From: UTCHB3 sp964371075
GTDB taxonomy: Bacteria; Bacteroidota; Ignavibacteria; Ignavibacteriales; Ignavibacteriaceae
Direction of reading: 5' to 3'
NCBI GenBank assembly: GCA_964371075.1
Contig: CAYJKN010000002.1
Coordinates: forward strand, 782,447-846,446
Length of the DNA: 64,000 bases
The position numbers and the translations under genes were made by a program. Of the stretch, positions 6,257 through 15,174 are shown piece by piece. Numbering within the stretch: the stretch's first letter is position 1; the number at the start of each line of letters is the position of its first letter. Below the pieces are notes generated by a model that was given only the letters and a program-made list of their open reading frames with translations, was not told the origin of the DNA and did no database searches.

Positions 6257-9200
6257 ATGATAGAGAAGATTATTGATTGGTCGGCGAATAATCGTTTTTT
6301 TGTTATTCTAATCTATGTAGTGATTATCGGTGTTGGAATATATAGCGTAATAAATCTTCCCGTGGATGCAATTCCTGATCTTTCCGAGAATCAAGTTATA
6401 ATTTTTACGGAGTGGATGGGCCGTTCACCTGAAATAATTGAGAATCAGGTTACTTATCCAATTGTTTCCGGGCTTCAGGGCTTACCTGACGTAAAGGCTG
6501 TTAGAGCTTCGTCCATGTTTGGGATGTCTTTTGTATTTGTGATCTTTAAAGATAATGTTGATCTCTACTTTGCACGGAACAGAGTGCTGGAAAGGATGAA
6601 CACTATCCAGGCTCAATTGCCATCCGGCGTGGTGCCATCTCTTGGTCCGGATGGAACAGGAGTTGGCCATGTATTTTGGTATACATTAAAAGGGGACAAC
6701 CAGGATTTAGGAACTTTGCGTTCCATTCAGGATTGGTATGTCAGGTACAAATTGTCTGCTGTGGATGGTGTTGCCGAAGTTGCCAGCATCGGAGGATATG
6801 TAAAACAATATCAGGTGGATGTTAACCCAACGGACCTGCGTGGTTATAATCTAACCGTCAGCGATGTAGTAAATGCTGTCCAAAGAAGTAACAATGAAGT
6901 TGGTGGTAAGATATTAGAAGTAAATGATGCTGAGTACTTTGTGCGGGGACAGGGCTATATTAAAACAATAGAGGATGTAGAAAACACAGTTATTAGAGGG
7001 GGTCCAAACGGTATTCCTGTCTTGATAAAAGATGTTGCAAAAGTACAGTTGGGTGGGGATATCAGAAGAGGTTCTCTTGAATTGAATGGTGAGGGCCAAG
7101 CTGTTGGCGGTATCATTGTAATGCGTACAGGTGAAAATGCTCAAAAAGTGATTGAACGAGTAAAAGAGAAAATAAAAGAGATAACTCCGGGGTTACCTGA
7201 GGGAGTTGAGATAGTAAGTTCCTATGATAGAAGCACACTAATCCATGAAGCCGTGGGCACTTTGGAAAGAGCTTTGATCGAAGCCTCAATAACAGTTGCA
7301 ATAATGGTAATGATTTTTCTGTTGCACTTCAGGAGTATAATCAGAATACTTATCGAACTTCCGATCTCTATTCTCATTGCTTTTATTTTGATGTATATCT
7401 TTGATATCTCGTCAAATATTATGAGTCTGGGGGGTATAATACTTGCGGTCGGGGTAATCGTGGATTCTTCGATAGTGCTGGTTGAAAACGCATACCGCAA
7501 TTTAGCCAGGGCTATTTCAGAAAAAGGGACACTCACCAAAGAAGAATACGCCAAAATTTCGATTGATTCTGCCAAACAAGTAGGTAGAGCGATCTTTTTT
7601 TCCGAGCTGATTATTTTGGTCTCCTTTCTGCCGGTTTTTCTTCTCACCGGGCAAGAAGGGAAAATGTTTCAACCACTGGCGTTCACAAAATCATTTGCCA
7701 TGCTTGGCTCGGCGATCGTGGTTATTTCATTGATACCTGTATTGATGACGATGCTTATGAGAGGAAATTTCAAACCTGAAGACAAGAATCCAACCACCAG
7801 ATTTTTCAAAAGGCTTTACGAACCGGTTATTCACTGGGTGCTGAAACATCGTAAAATAACAATAGCGATTAATCTAATAGCATTGTTAATTACAATACCC
7901 ATGATCCTTGATACGGGAAGTGAATTTATGCCACCGCTCGACGAAGGGTCCATTTTATACATGCCTGTTACACTTCCAGGAGCATCGATTACAGAAGTGA
8001 ACAGAATTCTTCAAGAACAGGATAAAATAATAAAAGCCGTACCAGAAGTACACCATGTTTTGGGAAAAGCCGGAAGGGCAGAGACAGCAACAGATAATGC
8101 TCCTTTAAGTATGATCGAAACGATAATTTTGTTAAAACCCAAAAGCGAATGGCGCCCCGGTATTACAAGGCAGGATATAGTTGCCGAGTTGGATGAAAAA
8201 CTTCAAATACCAGGAGTGAGAAACGGTTGGACACAGCCAATTATCAACAGAATAAACATGCTTTCAACCGGAGTAAGAACTGATGTAGGGTTTAAAATAT
8301 TTGGATCAAATTTGGATACTCTCGAAGAGTATGCGATCAGGGCTGAGCAACTGCTTAAGACAGTGGATGGAGCAGCAGACGTGGTGGCTGAGCGGGTACA
8401 AAATGGCTATTATTTGGATATTAAAGTTAAAAGAGAAGCTGCCGCTAGATATGGGGTAAATATTGCGGACATCCAAGATATAATCGAAACAGCTATTGGC
8501 GGACAAAATCTTGGAGTTGTAATTGAAGACCGAATGAGATTCCCTATCCGCATGCGTTTTCAAAAAGATTACCGTAGCAGTATTGAAGAACTTGAAGATC
8601 TGATTGTTCCCGTTGCAATAGCGGGTGGAATGTCAGCGGAATCCACGGGTATGAATCCATCAGGTGGCGTTCAGAGTGGGAATTCGGCTGGTGGGGGGAT
8701 GTCTTCAATGGGTAAAACCAGCAATGCAAGTGTACTCCCTTCGGTGGTTGATGATGGAAATAACTCATCACTTACATCCACTGATCAGAATAATATAGCA
8801 TATATTCCTCTTTCTGAACTGGCTGAAATTAAAACATTAACCGGTCCTCCTATGATCAGTAGTGAGGATGGAATGTTGCGTTCCATTGTTTTTATGAACA
8901 CTCGGGGAAGGGATATGGGCAGTGTTATGGAGGACGCAAAGAAAGTAATTGAAGAAAATTTGGAATTGCCCCCGGGATATAGCTATGCCTGGAGTGGGCA
9001 ATATGAGAGTAAAGTTAGAGCTCAACAGACTATGGAAATTATAATGCCAGTCGTGTTCCTGGTTATTTTTCTATTGCTGTTTATGACCTTAAAAAATTAT
9101 GTTGAAGCGGGCGTAGTTATGTTATCAGTCCCTTTTGCACTTATAGGTGGAATGTATATGGTTTACGCCCTGGGGTATAATTTTTCAGTCGCTGTCTGGG

Positions 9201-9613
9201 TTGGTTTTATCGCCCTTTATGGAATTGCTGTTGAAACTGGTGTGGTTATGGTAATTTATCTGCATGAAGCCTTGGACAGAAAACTACGAGATTATCACAA
9301 GGGCAGGAGAGGTCCGATTACAAAAAAAGATATCTATGATGCTACTGTTGAGGGGTCTGTCCTCAGATTGCGTCCCAAATTAATGACAGTTGCAACAGCT
9401 CTGGTTGGGTTGGTCCCCATCATGTGGTCAACAGGCACAGGGGCAGATGTAATGAAACCTCTGACTGCTCCAATGATAGGGGGACTTCTGACATCAGCAG
9501 TACATGTTCTTGTGGTCACTCCAATTTTGTTTGCCATGATGAAAGAACACGCTCTTAAAAAAGGGACACTTGACATATCAAAAATGGCTGATTGGATGAA
9601 GGAGACAGATTAA
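6257..9613 (+). CDS. cusA: CusA-like heavy-metal efflux RND inner-membrane pump
   Basis: Proton-driven resistance-nodulation-division pump of the heavy-metal family, 1118 residues, inner membrane with large periplasmic loops. Recognisable segments are the N-terminal helix followed by LPVDAIPDLSENQVIIF, the TM4 motif GVIVDSSIVLVEN (acidic residue near 403), MPPLDEGSILYMPVTLPG (second-half porter entry) and the closing helices. The signature is of the Cu/Ag branch, and the adjacent adaptor carries a copper-type Cys motif. An unusual Gly/Ser/Met-rich stretch of about 55 residues (about 788-843, with MSAESTGM, GGGMSSMG) interrupts the second periplasmic region. GAGGAG provides a good ribosome site. 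Its stop overlaps the next start (TAATG), so translation is coupled to the outer-membrane factor. Confidence 0.93.
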   Translation: MIEKIIDWSANNRFFVILIYVVIIGVGIYSVINLPVDAIPDLSENQVIIFTEWMGRSPEIIENQVTYPIVSGLQGLPDVKAVRASSMFGMSFVFVIFKDNVDLYFARNRVLERMNTIQAQLPSGVVPSLGPDGTGVGHVFWYTLKGDNQDLGTLRSIQDWYVRYKLSAVDGVAEVASIGGYVKQYQVDVNPTDLRGYNLTVSDVVNAVQRSNNEVGGKILEVNDAEYFVRGQGYIKTIEDVENTVIRGGPNGIPVLIKDVAKVQLGGDIRRGSLELNGEGQAVGGIIVMRTGENAQKVIERVKEKIKEITPGLPEGVEIVSSYDRSTLIHEAVGTLERALIEASITVAIMVMIFLLHFRSIIRILIELPISILIAFILMYIFDISSNIMSLGGIILAVGVIVDSSIVLVENAYRNLARAISEKGTLTKEEYAKISIDSAKQVGRAIFFSELIILVSFLPVFLLTGQEGKMFQPLAFTKSFAMLGSAIVVISLIPVLMTMLMRGNFKPEDKNPTTRFFKRLYEPVIHWVLKHRKITIAINLIALLITIPMILDTGSEFMPPLDEGSILYMPVTLPGASITEVNRILQEQDKIIKAVPEVHHVLGKAGRAETATDNAPLSMIETIILLKPKSEWRPGITRQDIVAELDEKLQIPGVRNGWTQPIINRINMLSTGVRTDVGFKIFGSNLDTLEEYAIRAEQLLKTVDGAADVVAERVQNGYYLDIKVKREAAARYGVNIADIQDIIETAIGGQNLGVVIEDRMRFPIRMRFQKDYRSSIEELEDLIVPVAIAGGMSAESTGMNPSGGVQSGNSAGGGMSSMGKTSNASVLPSVVDDGNNSSLTSTDQNNIAYIPLSELAEIKTLTGPPMISSEDGMLRSIVFMNTRGRDMGSVMEDAKKVIEENLELPPGYSYAWSGQYESKVRAQQTMEIIMPVVFLVIFLLLFMTLKNYVEAGVVMLSVPFALIGGMYMVYALGYNFSVAVWVGFIALYGIAVETGVVMVIYLHEALDRKLRDYHKGRRGPITKKDIYDATVEGSVLRLRPKLMTVATALVGLVPIMWSTGTGADVMKPLTAPMIGGLLTSAVHVLVVTPILFAMMKEHALKKGTLDISKMADWMKETD

Positions 9614-10944
9614 TGAAATTGTTTAAGTACATGAATTTAGGATACGGCTATCTTAAGAATTTATTCTTATTCGTCATATCAGTAATTATGTTGCATACGG
9701 TAGCAGATGCGCAATCGCTTGATTCATTGATTGAAGAAGCGATTACGAATAACCCACAATTAAAAGCGATGCAATTCAAAATTAAAGCCTCGGAATTCAA
9801 GGCCGAATCTATCAACAATTATCCCGCACCTAATGCATCTCTGGAGTTTTCTCAGGTTCCCATCTTAAATCCCGTTTTCCCAACCCAGGCTCTATCGATT
9901 AATTTAGGTGTTTCGCAGATGTTTCCCCTGGGCGACAAACTCGGTGCCATGACTGAGGTTGAGAGAAGAAATACCAGGATTGAAGGGGATAGTTTTGCCG
10001 AGTATAAGGTCAATCTTATAGGGAAGATAAAAATGTCATACTACACTTTGTGGCTTATCGACCGCAAAATTGAAGTCCAGATGAAAAGTATTCAGCTTCT
10101 TTCTGATCTGATGAAGTCGATGGAGATCACTTTGTCCATTAATCGGATCAATCAAGTGGACCTGTTTACAATTCAGAGTGAAATAGCAACAAATGAAACA
10201 CAATTGCTTATTCTCGAAAAACAAAAAGATGCAGAAAACTATCGGTTAAACGGTTTGCTTGGCAGGAATTTAGATGAATCTGTGATTTTTATCCCGGAAG
10301 TGATGTCGGATATTAAATTGACAATGAGTCAAACAAAACTTGAAAACATGCTTTCTGAGATCAATCCCACGCTGAAAAAAATGGACAATATGATTAATAT
10401 GAATCGCGCAATGATTGACGCAAATGAACGGGAGTTAATTCCCGATTTGATGCTTCAAGGTATGTTTATGGTGATGCCAAAAGGGATGATTCTTACTTCG
10501 CAGTCCGATTTGGGGATGCTTGATTCCAAAGTGGAGTTTATGTATTCTTTAATGGTCTCTATTAACCTTCCATTTGCACCTTGGTCGGTAAACAAATACA
10601 AAGCGAAATCGCAAGAACTGGCCGCGGGGATAAGCAGTATTATTTATGAAAAGACAAATATGCAAAGAGAAATGGGTGTTAAACTGAGAGAATTAACAGT
10701 GAAGTTTTCAACTGCGTCTGAATTGTTAAAATTGTATGACAAAAAAATTATTCCGTTAACCAGGCAAACCACTGAATCCCAGATATCTGCTTATCAGAAC
10801 AATAAAAGTAATATAACTGCGGTCATCGATTCTTATCGGATGATGTTAATGGTTCAAATGAATTATTACATGGCACTGGCAGATACGCAAATGTCACTGG
10901 CAGAAATTGAGATGATGGTTGGTGGAAAAATAACTGAATATTAA
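9613..10944 (+). CDS. cusC: TolC/CusC-family outer-membrane efflux channel
   Basis: Outer membrane factor of the tripartite pump, 443 residues from the ATG at 9613, which overlaps the pump stop by one base. An earlier in-frame start would extend into the pump gene. A signal peptide is visible (basic start MKLFKYMN, hydrophobic LFLFVISVIML, cleavage near ADA-QS). The rest is the long alpha-helical pattern of the outer-membrane efflux protein fold in two halves, with Asn/Leu-rich heptads and LINLPFAPWSVNKY-like strand regions. Methionine content is high (repeated MDNM, MVMPKGM, MMLMVQM), as in other proteins of this operon. It delivers metal from pump and adaptor to the outside. Confidence 0.88.
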   Translation: MKLFKYMNLGYGYLKNLFLFVISVIMLHTVADAQSLDSLIEEAITNNPQLKAMQFKIKASEFKAESINNYPAPNASLEFSQVPILNPVFPTQALSINLGVSQMFPLGDKLGAMTEVERRNTRIEGDSFAEYKVNLIGKIKMSYYTLWLIDRKIEVQMKSIQLLSDLMKSMEITLSINRINQVDLFTIQSEIATNETQLLILEKQKDAENYRLNGLLGRNLDESVIFIPEVMSDIKLTMSQTKLENMLSEINPTLKKMDNMINMNRAMIDANERELIPDLMLQGMFMVMPKGMILTSQSDLGMLDSKVEFMYSLMVSINLPFAPWSVNKYKAKSQELAAGISSIIYEKTNMQREMGVKLRELTVKFSTASELLKLYDKKIIPLTRQTTESQISAYQNNKSNITAVIDSYRMMLMVQMNYYMALADTQMSLAEIEMMVGGKITEY

Positions 10945-10981
10945 ATGCAAAATGGTATAAAAGAAAATCAGGAATACCGAG

Positions 10982-12283
10982 ATGGAAAGAATTAAATACT
11001 CATTACTAACATTGATTTTATTGTCGTTTTTGTTCATCGGCTGTTCGGAGAGCGAAAATTCGAAGGATGATAAGAAAGAAAAACCAACGACAAAGGGATA
11101 CTGGACTTGCACAATGCATCCTCAGGTTCGGCTGGAAGGGCCAGGAGCTTGCCCTATTTGTGGTATGGATCTAATCAAGAAAACCGAAGAAGTAAAAGAA
11201 CCCACCAGCGGAAACGAATATGACATGGACAAAATGGTTACTCTTACAGGGAAAAAGCAAGTTTTGGCGAATGTTTCCACCGTAAAGATTTTACGCGAAA
11301 AACTAAACAAGGAAATTTCTGTTTACAGTTACCTGGATTTTGCCGAACAAAGTAGAAAAGTAATATCAGCAAGATTTAGTGGCAGGATAGAAAGGCTATA
11401 TGTGGATAGAACCGGACAATACATAAAAAAAGGAGAACCTCTTTTCGAAATTTACAGTCCCGATCTCGTGCAGGCACAGAATGATTTTCTGATTGCATTA
11501 ACCGGTCTGCAACAGATTGATAACAGTTCTTTGGTAGTCGCTGCTAAAAACAAACTTGAACTCTTTGGGATGACAATGGCACAAATTAAAGAGGTCGAGC
11601 AGACTCGCAAGATTAAAAATATCCTGACCTATTACTCGCCTGTTAGTGGAACGGTCATCGAAAAAAAAGTACAGGAAGGGATGTATGTTAATGAGGGAAC
11701 ATCAATCTTTGACATAGCTGAACTATCAACACTTTGGAATATCTCGGAAATAAATGAGAAAGACATAGCCTCAGCCAGGCTTGGTTCCTTGGTTAAATTA
11801 ACCTTAAAGGCATATCCGCAGGAAGAGTTCACGGGAAAAGTGACCTTCATTTACCCCGTCGTAAACTCCAAAACGAGGACGGTTAAGGTAAGAAGTGAAT
11901 TTGTGAATAAAGGTGGAAAATTGAAGCCTCAAATGTATGGTGAGACTATTTTTTCGACTTCTTCTGGTGAGGGTTTATTAGTCCCTGCAGAGGCAATCAT
12001 ATTCTCAGGTAAAAGAACCGTTGTATGGGTGAAGGCTTCTGACGGTATGTTTGAGGGGCGTGATGTGAAAATAGGAAGTAAATTTGGTCATAAGTATCAG
12101 GTACTCGAAGGCTTGGAAGAGAATGAAGAAGTTGCAGCTACTGGTGGGTTCCTTATCGATTCAGAAAGCCAGTTAAAATCGGGTATGCCATCGGGGCATC
12201 AACATGGTGAAACAAATCCGCCTAAAAAAGAACCAGCGGTGGGTAAATCAAATAGAAATTCAGAAGAACATAAAAATCATTAA
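10982..12283 (+). CDS. cusB: CusB-like periplasmic adaptor with N-terminal heavy-metal-binding domain
   Basis: Membrane-fusion protein of the efflux system, 433 residues. A lipoprotein signal ends in FLFIGC. Next comes a heavy-metal-binding segment with YWTCTMHPQV and GACPICGMDL (about residues 40-62), a Cys/Met/His cluster that is common on copper efflux adaptors and Cu-ATPases. The barrel-sandwich and beta-barrel parts follow (SARFSGRIERLYV, YYSPVSGTVIEKKV, TGKVTFIYPVVNSKTRTVKV). The C-terminal tail is His/Lys-rich (GHQHGE, EEHKNH). It bridges the pump and the outer-membrane channel and may hand metal to the pump. It lies 37 bp after the channel gene. Confidence 0.93.
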   Translation: MERIKYSLLTLILLSFLFIGCSESENSKDDKKEKPTTKGYWTCTMHPQVRLEGPGACPICGMDLIKKTEEVKEPTSGNEYDMDKMVTLTGKKQVLANVSTVKILREKLNKEISVYSYLDFAEQSRKVISARFSGRIERLYVDRTGQYIKKGEPLFEIYSPDLVQAQNDFLIALTGLQQIDNSSLVVAAKNKLELFGMTMAQIKEVEQTRKIKNILTYYSPVSGTVIEKKVQEGMYVNEGTSIFDIAELSTLWNISEINEKDIASARLGSLVKLTLKAYPQEEFTGKVTFIYPVVNSKTRTVKVRSEFVNKGGKLKPQMYGETIFSTSSGEGLLVPAEAIIFSGKRTVVWVKASDGMFEGRDVKIGSKFGHKYQVLEGLEENEEVAATGGFLIDSESQLKSGMPSGHQHGETNPPKKEPAVGKSNRNSEEHKNH

Positions 12284-12304
12284 ACAAAATAAAAGGATTT
12301 CAAA

Positions 12305-12670
12305 ATGAAAACAATCAGTTATTTCAGTGCATTAATTATACTTCTTGGACTGCTTACAATCAGAGTGTATTCTCAAGGGCATGACCATTCCCATTCGAAC
12401 GATAAAAATGTTCATAAAAAGAACGGAATGACAGAAAAAATGGAGAACAAAAATGAGCATGTCGATAAAAATCCATTAATCAGAAAGGGTATCATCGATT
12501 TAAAGTCGATTGATAAAAATAAAGATGGCAAGGTTTATCAGGATCAGATGGATTGGAATGTGATTTCGGATGAACCCGGAAAATGCCCGATCTGCAAAAT
12601 GGAACTAAAACAAGTAACGCTTAAAAAAGCAAAAGAAAACCTGATTAAAAACGGGTTTAAAGTTAAATAA
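12305..12670 (+). CDS. Secreted His-rich protein with copper-type CPICKM motif
   Basis: A 121-residue exported protein. The signal peptide (IILLGLLTIRVYSQ) is followed by a His-rich stretch (GHDHSHSNDKNVHKK) and an EF-hand-like DKNKDGKVYQDQ loop (about 76-87). A C-terminal DEPGKCPICKMELKQVTL segment repeats the Cys-Pro-x-Cys-x-Met pattern of the adaptor's metal-binding domain. It starts 21 bp after the adaptor gene with an AAAAGGA ribosome site. It probably binds Cu or Ag in the periplasm as a buffer or chaperone. That is inferred from motif and position; I know no characterised homologue. Confidence 0.75.
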   Translation: MKTISYFSALIILLGLLTIRVYSQGHDHSHSNDKNVHKKNGMTEKMENKNEHVDKNPLIRKGIIDLKSIDKNKDGKVYQDQMDWNVISDEPGKCPICKMELKQVTLKKAKENLIKNGFKVK

Positions 12671-12705
12671 CAATAAAATATATGTTGTAAAACAAGACAA
12701 AACAG

Positions 12706-13263
12706 ATGAAAACTTCAATAAAATTCTTTTTAACTTTCTTAATTCTTCCGGTTCTACTGTTTCTTACAGGATGCACCAGGATGAGTTCAAATCCCCACGA
12801 TGTTCTCTCAAATACATCGACAAATTTCACAATTACTCCAACAGATAATCAGGCAGGAGTTTCATTAGATCAAAAGATTGAAATTCAGTTCGCCGAACCC
12901 GTTGATCCCGATCTTGTGGAAAATAATATCCATCTCATTTCTGAGTTTGCTATAACGGACTCAATCTGCCGTTTTGACTCCCGGATTATTCATTCAAATA
13001 TGGGTATATCGATGATGGATTCAATGAAATTGAGTCATTTGGATCAATATCATTCTACCAACGGAAGGTTTACCTGGTCTGATGGCAATAAATTATGCAC
13101 TTTTACCCCCGATTCATTATTAAAACCAAATACGAACTATATGATACATGTCGGTAGAGGAATGATGCAATCAGGAAATATGGGAGGTATGGGGGATATG
13201 GGTGGACATGGTGGTTCTGTTCCGCAGGGACATATGATGTTACATTTCAGAACCAAAGAATGA
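12706..13263 (+). CDS. Lipoprotein with Ig-like (Big_5-type) domain and Met/Gly/His-rich tail
   Basis: 185 residues. A lipoprotein signal ends LLFLTGC. The body resembles the bacterial Ig-like fold often seen as NxxxPxdnaxgvslxxxIxixFsexVd (here ITPTDNQAGVSLDQKIEIQF, FAEPVDPDLV), closing with TFTPDSLLKPNTNYMIHV. The C-terminal tail is rich in Met, Gly and His (GRGMMQSGNMGGMGDMGGHG) and resembles methionine copper ligands. It starts 35 bp after the CPICKM protein, in the same operon direction. A role in periplasmic metal binding is inferred only. Confidence 0.72.
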   Translation: MKTSIKFFLTFLILPVLLFLTGCTRMSSNPHDVLSNTSTNFTITPTDNQAGVSLDQKIEIQFAEPVDPDLVENNIHLISEFAITDSICRFDSRIIHSNMGISMMDSMKLSHLDQYHSTNGRFTWSDGNKLCTFTPDSLLKPNTNYMIHVGRGMMQSGNMGGMGDMGGHGGSVPQGHMMLHFRTKE

Positions 13264-13311
13264 TTGGGTGATCATGGGCACCATTAATTGGAAATCTAAT
13301 AGTTAAACTCT

Positions 13312-13363
13312 TCCGGTATGCCCGCTTCCATATATCACAAGATACGATATTGGACATACCGGA
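13312..13363. promoter_or_regulatory. Long-range inverted repeat in the metal island
   Basis: TCCGGTATG (13312-13320) and CATACCGGA (13355-13363) are perfect 9-bp arms separated by 34 nt, with no T run after them. They lie 48 bp upstream of the next Met-rich lipoprotein gene. This could be a two-site operator or a processed mRNA stem. It is the only clear symmetry in this gap of about 150 bp. Confidence 0.45.
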
Positions 13364-13411
13364 TAATTATTGAGTATTAATTAAGATAACTGTAACTCAA
13401 AGGAAACCCAA

Positions 13412-13963
13412 ATGAAAACGATAATTCTGTTAATTGTAATTATATCTTTGCTTTTTGAAGGATGTATGATGGGAATGATGGGAGGCATGGAGCATGGCAG
13501 TCAAGGAAACAAAATTTCACCGATGAATCCCAGAATCAAGGAGGTAATTGTTTCGAATTACAGTCTTGTAGCTGAATTTCCTGCGCCTGTGTTAAGCGGA
13601 CAATTCAACTATACACTCAACATAATTGACCGGGAAACTAAACAAAACATTGATTCGGCCGAAGTTTGGTTCATAACAGGAGACGAAAACGAACAAGTTG
13701 AGTCTTCTCAAACAAAACTTAATCAGAATCTCACCGGTGAATATTCGGTTTCCTATACACTTGATACTGAAGATTCAAAACTCATCGGTTTTAGGATACA
13801 CTCCATTAACGGAGAGCCTTTTCAAATCCCGATAGAAATATTCATAGAACAGCAAGCCATGATGGATCACAGTGAACAATCCGGAATAATGGGTTATGCG
13901 CCGTATATGATAGGTGGTGTTGTTATGATGGCCGGGATGATGCTCTTATTAATGAGTAGATAA
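13412..13963 (+). CDS. Met-rich lipoprotein with C-terminal membrane anchor
   Basis: 183 residues. A lipoprotein-like N-terminus (IIISLLFEGC) is followed at once by MMGMMGGMEHGS, a dense methionine cluster. The central 110 residues look like a beta-sandwich (PAPVLSGQFNYTLNIIDRETKQNIDSAEVWF). The C-terminus is one Met-laden hydrophobic helix (YMIGGVVMMAGMMLLLMSR). Both ends may therefore be membrane-attached. The composition matches copper/silver-binding periplasmic proteins, and it follows the efflux operon. Family unknown to me. A ribosome site (AAAGGAAACC) is present. Confidence 0.72.
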   Translation: MKTIILLIVIISLLFEGCMMGMMGGMEHGSQGNKISPMNPRIKEVIVSNYSLVAEFPAPVLSGQFNYTLNIIDRETKQNIDSAEVWFITGDENEQVESSQTKLNQNLTGEYSVSYTLDTEDSKLIGFRIHSINGEPFQIPIEIFIEQQAMMDHSEQSGIMGYAPYMIGGVVMMAGMMLLLMSR

Positions 13964-13965
13964 AG

Positions 13966-13996
13966 TTTGCGACTCATTGAGAAAATATTAAATTTG
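13966..13996 (+). promoter_or_regulatory. Consensus Bacteroidota promoter for the methyltransferase gene
   Basis: TTTG (13966-13969), 19-nt spacer, TAAATTTG (13989-13996): an exact match to TTTG-N19-TAnnTTTG. It starts 2 bp after the preceding stop and lies 90 bp upstream of the methyltransferase. A CCACCC-N5-GGGTGG inverted repeat at 14043-14059 lies in the resulting 5' leader. Confidence 0.65.
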
Positions 13997-14086
13997 CAGT
14001 GCAAATAATCATGGATCGCTTCATTTCTGAAGAGTATCCACACCACCCAAACAGGGTGGATAAAAAAACATAATAACACAAACACC

Positions 14087-14860
14087 ATGAGCAACGAAGA
14101 TACATCCATACACGATTTCGATTTTGATTTGATCTGTGAATACTTTTCAAATGTCGAACGACAAGGACCGGGAAGCCCCGAGGCAACACTTAAAGCACTT
14201 GGCTTTATTGATAATCTGAATAATGAATCATCTATTATAGACATTGGATGTGGAACAGGTGGCCAAACTATGGTATTGGCGCAAAATGCTCCGGGGAATA
14301 TTAAAGGCCTGGACATGTTCCCAACTTTTATTGATCTCTTTAATGCCAATGCAAAAAAGAATAATTTGCAGGATAGAGTAAAAGGCATCACAGGGACGAT
14401 GATGGAACTTCCATTTAATGATGAGGAGTTTGATTTAATCTGGTCGGAAGGAGCCATTTATAACATTGGTTTTGAAAAAGGATTAAATTATTGGAACAGG
14501 TTTTTAAAGAGAGGTGGCTATATTGCTGTCACGGAAGCTTGTTGGTTCACCGAGACAAGACCTGAAGAAATTAATTCCTTCTGGAACGATGCCTACCCCG
14601 AAATCGACACTATTTCAAACAAGGTCGATGTAATGCAAAAGGCGGGATTTATTCCGGTCGCCACTTTCATTTTAGGTCAAGAGTGTTGGCTCGAAAATTT
14701 TTACGACCCACAAAGCATTATTCAGGAGGAATTCCTAAAAAAACATTCGGGCAATCAAAATGCTGAAAACCTGGTTGGTGAGATGAAACACGAACTCGAA
14801 ATGTATAACAAATACAAAGAATTCTACGGTTATACTTTTTTCATCGGCAGGAAGACTTAA
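14087..14860 (+). CDS. Class I SAM-dependent methyltransferase
   Basis: 257 residues. SAM-binding motif I is DIGCGTGGQTMVLA (about 46-59). An acidic residue at the end of the second strand (GLDMFPTFIDLF) and the motif DLIWSEGAIYNIGF (about 117-130) follow the UbiE/small-molecule methyltransferase pattern. The C-terminal third (WFTETRPEEINSFW) contains substrate-pocket helices that I cannot assign. It has its own promoter and a terminator, so it is probably monocistronic. Proximity to the metal island raises metal(loid) methylation, but the conserved Cys set of ArsM is absent. Confidence 0.82.
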   Translation: MSNEDTSIHDFDFDLICEYFSNVERQGPGSPEATLKALGFIDNLNNESSIIDIGCGTGGQTMVLAQNAPGNIKGLDMFPTFIDLFNANAKKNNLQDRVKGITGTMMELPFNDEEFDLIWSEGAIYNIGFEKGLNYWNRFLKRGGYIAVTEACWFTETRPEEINSFWNDAYPEIDTISNKVDVMQKAGFIPVATFILGQECWLENFYDPQSIIQEEFLKKHSGNQNAENLVGEMKHELEMYNKYKEFYGYTFFIGRKT

Positions 14861-14884
14861 ACTCACTACATAAACTCCTTCGCA

Positions 14885-14917
14885 AAAAAAGATCAGATAA
14901 AAGTCTGGTCTTTTTTG
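14885..14917 (+). terminator. Rho-independent terminator after the methyltransferase
   Basis: AAAAAAGATCAGA, loop TAAAAG, TCTGGTCTTTTTT: a 13-bp stem with one G-T pair and A/T flanks, giving a U-tract on the plus strand. The following 14918-15174 holds no gene that I can support. Confidence 0.82.
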
Positions 14918-15174
14918 CTTTTAAACGGCTTGAAAATCATCACACTCCTCAATTTACCGCCCTGTATTATACCCGGTTTGCATAATTACTTGAAAAATAT
15001 TAAAATTGAATCGATTTTTATAAGATTTATTTGTGTTAATATTTCATTCAAGGTGTGAATTATGCAAGTTGTTTCGTGTCAAAATGAGCTATCGGCAGTT
15101 TTTTTTTGAACACAACAACTCAATAAATTAAAAACGGTGAAAATCAATTTTTATTAATAAATACCGGGAAAACT

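Noticed and set aside
13276..13291. GGGCACCATTAATTGG as a second sigma-54 promoter
   Set aside because: The distance between the GG and the downstream element is off by about two bases and TTGC is absent.
14087..14860. Arsenite methyltransferase (ArsM) reading of the methyltransferase
   Set aside because: The SAM fold fits, but the conserved cysteines required for arsenic binding are not in the right context.
15061..15108. 15-codon ATG ORF upstream of arr as a leader peptide
   Set aside because: No ribosome site, no attenuator pair and no rifamycin-associated motif. A 15-codon frame arises easily by chance.
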